The translations under genes were made by a program, and so were the position numbers. Under the pieces are notes generated by a model. It saw only the letters and a list, made by a program, of their open reading frames with translations. It searched no databases and was not told the origin of the DNA. Shown piece by piece: positions 57,701-64,000 of a stretch of DNA of 64,000 nucleotides (the stretch's first letter is position 1; every line of letters starts with the position of its first letter). The stretch spans positions 50,974,386 through 51,038,385 of the forward strand of contig OX359248.1 in the NCBI GenBank assembly GCA_947179485.1, given 5' to 3'. The stretch comes from Allacma fusca. Taxonomy: Eukaryota > Arthropoda > Collembola > Symphypleona > Sminthuridae.

Positions 57701-59925
57701 ACCAGAATATTATTACTTGTTACTAGGAAAAGACCTCTCAAGTTGTACACAAGCAAAGCGTTAATACGTTAATAAAAAAAATTGCACAGGAGGCCAAGAA
57801 TACTTAACCCCTCACCCATATATGGAGGAATTGTAAATAATATTCGATTCCCCCACATTTTAACAAATAATTTTCTGATCTTTCAAATATTGGATTCAAA
57901 TTATTCGGCACAAGGTTTTGGAAAGATTTCATTTTTATGTATCTCAGCTCGAAACAATTCACAGACGTCTCACATTTTTTTAGTTCCTGATACCACAATT
58001 TTTGGCTTCGGAATATGATATTAGACTCAAATGAATCCTCATGAAATTCAAAAATTCCTTTTTCCGCATCCTTTTCACTTTTGCGCTGAATTTTGTAGTT
58101 GAATTTTCTGCAACCTTCAAATAAACGTTGTCTCTCTATATTTCCGGTCATCCCCTCGATTCTCAACAAGGGACTTGTCTAGTAGCTCCCTGGAAAGCCC
58201 ATATTTGCTATTACCAACTAAACTTCAAATATATTTTGAAAAACATTTTGGACTGGAGTAAACAATTTTAAACTGAAAATTTCTGATTTCCCAATGAAAT
58301 CCTGACTTTGCGTCACTCTTTTTGATCAAACCCCATAACGTCAGAACTGCTAACGCAGAATTCGGATTCAATTTTTTTTAAATCAAAAAAATTATTTGCT
58401 AAAATTAAGGAGAATTGTATATTGTTTATCATTCCTTCTTATATTATGCCAGGGATGAGGTATTTATTCTTTGGCACCATGTGTGCTTAATTTTACCTGA
58501 ATGGCTATAGTCCCCATGATAATCTTCCATCTTCCTGAAATAAGGAAGAACCCCGTCGTAGCTCCAGCTTGAGTCACCCGTGATTCTTGCCCAGTTGTCG
58601 TAGTCTTTAGGGTGACCTCGGGAGTGTATCATAAAATTTATATTTGAAGTGCCCCCCAAACCTTTCCCTTGGGACCAGCCAGATTCCTTCAAAAATGTTT
58701 AAAATTTCATGTGTTGCATAGACAAACAATTATCCATTATCTAAGCAATTTGTTGTACACTATAAGAACAAACATCTTAGCATCATAAGTTTTGTAATGG
58801 AATTTTGTCTCTACCTGATTTACTAGGGCTAGGCAAGCATTCCTCTGAGGGACCGTCCTGTGCATCCAATCTATTTGAGGGTAATTGAGCAAATAAAATG
58901 AGAATCCCGGGATATGACTGAAGACATAGGGTTCTCCTCCAGCCTCCAGCAAAAGCACGTTGTAGCTTTGTGCTAACCTGTGAGCCACAACTGAGCCAGC
59001 AGTGCCTGCTCCAACTGTTTTTCATTCCGGATAATGATAATACATTAGTATTTTTGTGTACGATCAATTTAATTTAAAAATTATAAATAATTAATATGTT
59101 ACAAAGAATGCTTAGATTATCTACCCAAGTGTAGAGTACATATCAACAATATTCAGTTTCATGCTGCTGTCTGTAAAGGCGACAATTTACACACCTTGGA
59201 GAGACTGCCTACAGTAAAAATGTAAACAGATCCTTGACTGAATTACAAAATTATTAAACAACAAAATTCAAAGTAATGTAAAGAAGTTAAATTGAACAGC
59301 TACAGTAATTAGTATCAAAGACGGTTATCTTTATTGTGTCAACGTAGATATTCCTTTGCTTCCAGAAAACCTCTTTGCTCCTTGCCCTCCTTTGCTATCT
59401 TCTTGTTTACTTTTTACCCAATGCTATTAAAAACTCATTGTTGACTAATTGTATGTACGGAGCAAAGCAAAACTAGATATATTGCTAACAACTTTGCTGC
59501 TAAAGAGTTTCAAAGTTATCTCTTGGCTGACAGTAGTATCCATATGTACATGCAATGACTGACACTCCCAATACATTATTTGTACAGGCATACTACCGCT
59601 AATGGGTGAAATATAATATCTCTGACATTAACATACATACTTATGTACATTTGATGACAATACTATTAACGACAATGCACATAGTTTAAGCACAATAGTA
59701 ATTAATTGCAACAGGATTAAATCCTGTCACGAGCAATAAAGTCCAGGAGGAAAGAAATAGTTTCTCACCAACAATAAAATCATAACTACTTCTTCCCGGC
59801 CTAAAGCCTGAGGACAGTTTATCCTTTAGAACGTCCGCACCATGCCACAGTGAGATATAAACAGCCATAGAAGCTATCAAAGAATAGAGGAACCGGACCA
59901 ACGAAATTCTCAGAATTTGCCCCAT
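43434..59925 (-). CDS. GMC oxidoreductase with giant Ser/Thr-rich mucin-like tail, about 3,374 aa
   Basis: Thirteen exons on the minus strand: 59925-59769, 59014-58815, 58686-58497, 57568-57440, 56590-56469, 55988-55818, 55706-55205, 53817-52576, 51821-45839, 45185-44759, 44650-44372, 44263-43988, 43880-43434. All phases agree and the sum is 10,125 bases. Signal peptide about 1-25; FAD motif VVGAGTAGS (G54, G56, G59); GMC signature 1 GKGLGGTS at 126-133; signature 2 GAIQSPKILMLSGIG in exon 6; C-terminal HHIVGSCAMG with catalytic His544, and GNTNSPT giving Asn587/589. This is a glucose-dehydrogenase-type enzyme, complete at about 610 aa and normally ending there. Here exon 8 continues for about 290 Ser/Thr-rich residues and splices in phase 1 to a 6-kb mucin-like exon. 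There is no C-terminal membrane segment. The exon 8-9 join is the step most in need of proof. Confidence 0.75.
43881..45060 (-). repeat. Tandem exon-intron units at the 3' end of the GMC gene
   Basis: Three copies of a unit of about 385 bp, each an exon stretch (LSILNMTEIQNAGSDGTTTE ... SYKSTDPIKSETDPNIQSE) followed by a homologous 107-108-base intron that starts gtaaattt and shares AATGCAGATCATTC. The units occupy the end of exon 10, exons 11 and 12 and introns 10-12. Intron 10 contains an in-frame TAG and intron 12 is 107 bases, so both must be removed; intron 11 is 108 bases with no stop and could be retained in frame. Confidence 0.8.
45689..45735. repeat. (CT)n microsatellite in intron 9 of the GMC gene
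   Basis: A nearly pure CT run on the plus strand within a longer pyrimidine-rich stretch (45560-45785). On the transcribed strand it is a purine (GA) tract. Confidence 0.9.
45839..51821 (-). other. 6-kb mucin-like exon (exon 9) of the GMC gene
   Basis: A single exon of 5,983 bases, open throughout: about 1,994 residues dominated by Thr, Ser, Glu, Asp and Pro, with many N-x-S/T sites, no Cys-rich domain and no hydrophobic span. It contains a run of about 95-residue repeats (47.4-48.7 kb). Near its C-end are three related blocks (YDVDITL, YDVEVTI, YDVEADI, each followed at intervals by KTVSKTK-like stretches). The acceptor is AAAACAG|AG and the donor GG|gtaaag in phase 2. Such regions are usually heavily O-glycosylated and extended. 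A standalone gene would need its own start; no ATG with a signal peptide was seen at its 5' edge. Confidence 0.75.
47380..48705 (-). repeat. About 285-bp coding repeats inside exon 9
   Basis: Three well-kept copies and one diverged copy of a 95-codon unit. Each starts near FTNSPISELQ, then has TSSRS, YPDVPTE-TTT, AEF, ETSSRSKSMVRV and SSTIRNKGARADN, then VTSDVPSANTE. On the plus strand, GGTGAGTTGGTAAATTCTGT marks the unit boundaries at about 47381, 48134 and 48419. The last two are 285 bp apart. Confidence 0.85.
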
Positions 59926-62900
59926 CGTCACAACGTAATCAATTCTTTCGCACCACAAAAAACAACACTATTTTTTACCCACACATTTAATTTAACAAAT
60001 ACACCATACATGACACTAACATTCTATCCAAGAAAACACCCAAAAAACCATCTCACAATTTTAAAGTAATCATTTTTAACAATCCCAAAATCACTTCCCT
60101 TAATAATTATTGAAGAACCAATTATTTCAATGAACATTGACTCGCTCTGTGCAAACATCCATTGGCAGAATGTGCAGAAATAATATTACTACTACACTAC
60201 TGTATCACTTTCAACTGCACACTTATTCCTAGCACGTGGAGGAACTACTGAGGACTGGAATCACAGCAAGAGCAGTAAGTGGTGTGAAATTACAAAATAT
60301 AACCAAAAGATATACAGGTATTTAGTAAACTTGACAGTGAAAAAATTAATCATATTAATATATAACGTGAAGTGGTCCTTTCATCCTGTTATAAAGTGAA
60401 ATCGTAACACGTGAACAATTGAATAAGGTGTCGTATTCTTAGCATGCTGGTTAGTATTGGGGGGAGGGGGAATTTACTATGAGTAAGCGAATGTGTAATT
60501 TATCGAGGTGCACATTTATTTGTTGTTACATAAAGGTACAGGTTGTAGTAGTGAGGAATATGCATGCCATATGTAAATATATTACGCTACGGATATTAAC
60601 ATAACGAACAGTAAATTAGTATTCCGAATTCCCCTTTAATTCCGTTAAAAATGTGCATATACATATGATATTAGAACGGTCTCAGATATGGCATACCTGT
60701 ATATCCCATTCGTACTCCCTATATCAACCAAAGTCTCTCCATTGGTTTGTTTATGAACTCTGTCTGTAGAGATAGAGGTTCCTTGAGCATAGTTTCCTTC
60801 TCTTCCTTTCACTTATGTACATTTGCATTTAGCACCTCCATAATATCAACAACATACTCACATATGTGCAGAGACGTTAGGTACAAAGGTTATGTATTTT
60901 GCAACCTCATTATTGTCCATGGATTTTAAATCTAACGTACGACAAACAACCCCCTTATATTTTCATGTGAGCCTGTCCACCTCTCAAGTGGTAACGTGTA
61001 AAGAAGATAATTACTAACCAACCTTGCCAAAACCTGTCCATGACTTCCGAAAAAAACTGTCTCCACAAATCAATGCAGACTAGGGAAGGAGACGCAGGTA
61101 CTCTCAATCTCAAAACTACATTTAGAGTCGATAGGAGGAATGTGCTCAAATCAGTCAACTATTTATAATTCAGTTTTGAATCCGATTCCCTCCAGGCCCA
61201 AAAACATGCTTAAGTTACAAAGGACATATTATGGAATTCAATTTCTTCAGAGTGTACATAAATGGGAGATATTTACTAAATTTTATTTATTCCTGCAAAA
61301 AGTACATAATGGCAAAGAAGCCGACGCCTGTTTTCCTTCAGCAAAATACTTAGTATAGGTGACTACAATTATTTGATAGGTGTGTATACAATATGTACAT
61401 TATTGGTGGTCACGTCACAGCATCAAAGACTATGTAGCTTTTGCAGTCCTTGTAGTTATGCAGCTCGTTATTATCACACAAAATTGTAGTCTCATCAGTG
61501 TTCAATAATTTCCGATAGAAGCAATGCAAAAAATTGGTTCGTGGACAAAATCCAATGTTAAAACTTTTGTCACTGAAACAATAGCAAAGTAATCAGAGAA
61601 TAGAGATTTAACTGGTCTTGTATACATACACACACATACACACACACACACCTTTTATTTTGACTACTTTGAAGTGTCTCCCATCTAGACGCATGTAGAA
61701 TGCTACAATTTAATTGCTCTCTTAGCATTGCGACTAGGTTACTAGGTACGAGTACATGCATATGTATGAAAGAAACTGGCTCTAGACAAGTTGCAATCCT
61801 TGTAAAATTTAAAAAATCTTGTTTTTATCGTATGGAGCTAAACAGCATGACATGCATGCACATTATCTACCATCAAACGCCAATAAATTAACAAGCCTTA
61901 ACTTGGGGGTGCATCTGCACATAAATCTGTTACAATTTAACTTGTCTGTACCCGAAATTTTATCTGGGTAAAATGATTTATTTTGTCTAATTTTAGCAGG
62001 GTTTTTTTCTCATCAGTAAATCGTGTTTTACATTTCAGTACACTATTGCCAAACGAGTATTAGCATGGCTCAGGCATGTATGTAAATGTTACTACATATT
62101 GTCAGATACATATGTACATATGAGCAAGCAATGTTACCAATTACACCGTGTTTATAAATGCATAGCGTATAGTACTAAATGTTTTAATTTATTTCATAAT
62201 AGACAGACATGTTACCAAAATTAAAATGTAATCAACGTAGTTGTAAATTGTCACTATTGGGAAAAATTCTTTTCAATGTATGCGTGGATTTTATGAATGA
62301 GTCCTTCAGCTGTTCCTCTTGTAAAAATTTACTATAATCAAGATTTGTGACTTTTTCATTGATTAGGACATTAACTAATGAAAAGAAATATTTATCAAAG
62401 TAATTATAATTTTTAGGGAGTGAATCCTCTCTGTATGTCAATGTAACAAATTGTAGAACATGACGGCAATAAATAATGGTATAATAAATGAAAAACAAAT
62501 TATTCGCGTTTGCAAACCTTGCACTAGTTTTATTTGTGCATAACCAGGAGCTCGACCACGGGGCGATACGGGGGGTACACTTACCCCCCACTAAGAGCCC
62601 GGAGGGGTACGATCGTTGATCTGTATCACCCAGAAAACTGATACTATCAAAGTTACAAGAAACAATAATAATTACGTTCAGCCTAATGAATGGTAACTAC
62701 ATTTGACTGCTTTCATAGAACCGAAAGAGGGTTTTGGCATTCCAAAAACTATCTCATATCATACTTTAGAAGGGGTAAAATCTCAAAATTGGAAAGCAAA
62801 ACAGTTAGTTGCCCTTGATGTATTTAATCCCTTATGTTAATAGCAAAGTAGCAATTTTTTAAATAATTGTTACTGACCCAGGTCAGTTAAAGGAATTAAA

Positions 62901-64000
62901 AACCTAGAGGAAACTCAACGCTTTTGTTGCCGTTAAAAATAAGTTTCATTCTATGTACTGTCTTGTTTTAAGCCTGTTTGACTTTTTAACAACTTTCCAT
63001 ATGTTGAACTGTGAGCCTGATTATGGATAACATTTTTATCAATCATGCTTACAACGAGTGAGGAACTCCGCCTCAGGAGGGAAAACAAGAATTATCCTTA
63101 GTACATATAATGAAGGAAAAAGATGTGTCAGTGTTAATTTTATGGGATATAAAGTTTTGAGAATGAAAATAAGCAAAAAGATACCAACGTGTTTTACTGA
63201 TTACGATCTGCATACTTAGTCACTCGAAGTTGTATGGTATTCCTACAGGATACAAGGTCTGTGAGAAAATGTACCAGAAATAATATAGGATCTCGTAGAA
63301 ATCCTGTATCTCTTCAGGAACTTGCATTAAAATCTTTTAAGTTAGGGTACCATAGATCCTGCAGACAAGAGTACCATAGGTCGTTTTTACAAAAATCCCG
63401 TACTTGCTTTGACAGAGATCCTGCGCTCCTCAGGTTTAGTAACAGACATGGATTTGAACCACCAAATTTGCCATACTTTATCTCCAGCAGTTGTCGTTCA
63501 CATGTTATTTGGCTGTGCTCAACGTCAAATGTATTTATTTGTTTTTAGTTTGTTTCAATTATTACTTAAACAATTAGTAAGACAGAAATGGAAAATACAA
63601 ACAATCAATGTGTTGGATTTTTTCCAATCCATGTACGTGAGATTATTTACTTGCGGCCACAAAAACATATTTGTTTGAAGTGTGTTACCTTTCTGTTTCT
63701 ACACAAAACTACAGCGTAGGGCGTAATGAGCATAATATAGTTGACAATTTGAGATGTATGTATGTATGAAAGTTTATTGTTAAGTTAGTTAGAATACTGT
63801 AACTATTTACATTTGACTAAAAATTAAACTAAACAAAGTAAAGATACTTTTGTAGTTTCAATTGTGGAGGAAAAATGAGTAGAGATAATTAGAGAATCAC
63901 ATAAGATAAATGTTTTTTTGTAAGCAAATAATCCGTTAAATCAATTTTACGTCACAGTCATGTAAGTAGCTATAATAATTATTTTATGGGGTTTATACTC
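59926..64000. other. 4-kb upstream region of the GMC gene, no gene supported
   Basis: The first several hundred bases would be the promoter and leader of the GMC-mucin gene; no TATA or initiator stands out. A short (CA)n run lies at about 61627-61650. A 119-codon minus frame at 62232-62591 begins in a G/C-rich low-complexity stretch (GGGGCGATACGGGGGGTACA) and has a possible acceptor before its second half (ACATACAG at about 62436), but no domain and no second exon. Frames at 63234-63678 overlap one another and look like shadows. Confidence 0.45.

Noticed and set aside
62232-62591. 119-codon minus frame
   Set aside because: No domain, starts in G-rich low-complexity DNA and no partner exon; noted only as part of the upstream region.
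63440-63470. B-box-like GGTTCAAATCC on the minus strand
   Set aside because: The only A-box-like word lies 12 bases away, too close for a tRNA.

Overview
This window is eukaryotic nuclear DNA: AT-rich, with GT-AG introns of mostly about 70 to 150 bases, secreted paralogue families and dense small DNA transposons. The gene set (glucose-dehydrogenase-type GMC oxidoreductase, carboxylesterase, secreted CRAL-TRIO proteins, class I methyltransferases) points to an arthropod. A springtail or other basal hexapod is my guess, but no marker here proves it. All exon models were built by eye from splice sites, reading phase and family motifs; none is supported by transcripts.

Layout. Bases 1-5.3 kb hold the remains of a secreted carboxylesterase gene. 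Two near-identical 1.1-kb hAT-like elements lie in opposite orientation, and the 1.77 kb between them has been inverted by recombination between them. Their 8-bp target duplications are swapped, and the signal-peptide half of the esterase's first exon now lies on the minus strand while the rest is on the plus strand. Bases 5565-12323 look like one 6.76-kb element with about 115-bp terminal inverted repeats and a 6-bp target duplication (TACCAG). It carries a membrane-protein gene with a minisatellite intron and a decayed gene ending in a C2H2 zinc finger. From 12.3 to 22.4 kb the sequence is mostly repeats (a 39-bp minisatellite, two related inverted repeats, one MITE), plus one 289-aa secreted orphan on the minus strand (19215-20277).

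From 22.4 to 27.2 kb there are two tandem plus-strand genes for secreted CRAL-TRIO proteins, the first with a Thr-rich mucin-like N-terminus. From 28.6 to 41.1 kb there are five tandem plus-strand class I SAM-methyltransferase genes with the same six-exon structure and intron phases (0,2,0,2,2). They form two subgroups: copies 1 and 5, and copies 2 to 4. A second MITE copy with a palindromic insertion lies between copies 3 and 4.

From 59925 down to 43434 the minus strand carries one 13-exon gene of about 3,374 codons. A complete GMC oxidoreductase (about 610 aa, with signal peptide) runs in frame into a Ser/Thr-rich, repeat-bearing tail of about 2,760 aa, most of it in one 6-kb exon. This enzyme-mucin fusion is the most unusual protein in the window. 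The last 4 kb (60-64 kb) shows no gene I can support.

The secreted proteins (esterase, CRAL-TRIO pair, orphan, GMC-mucin) would all enter the secretory pathway; the methyltransferases have no signal peptide and are probably cytosolic. I see no evidence that these genes form one pathway.
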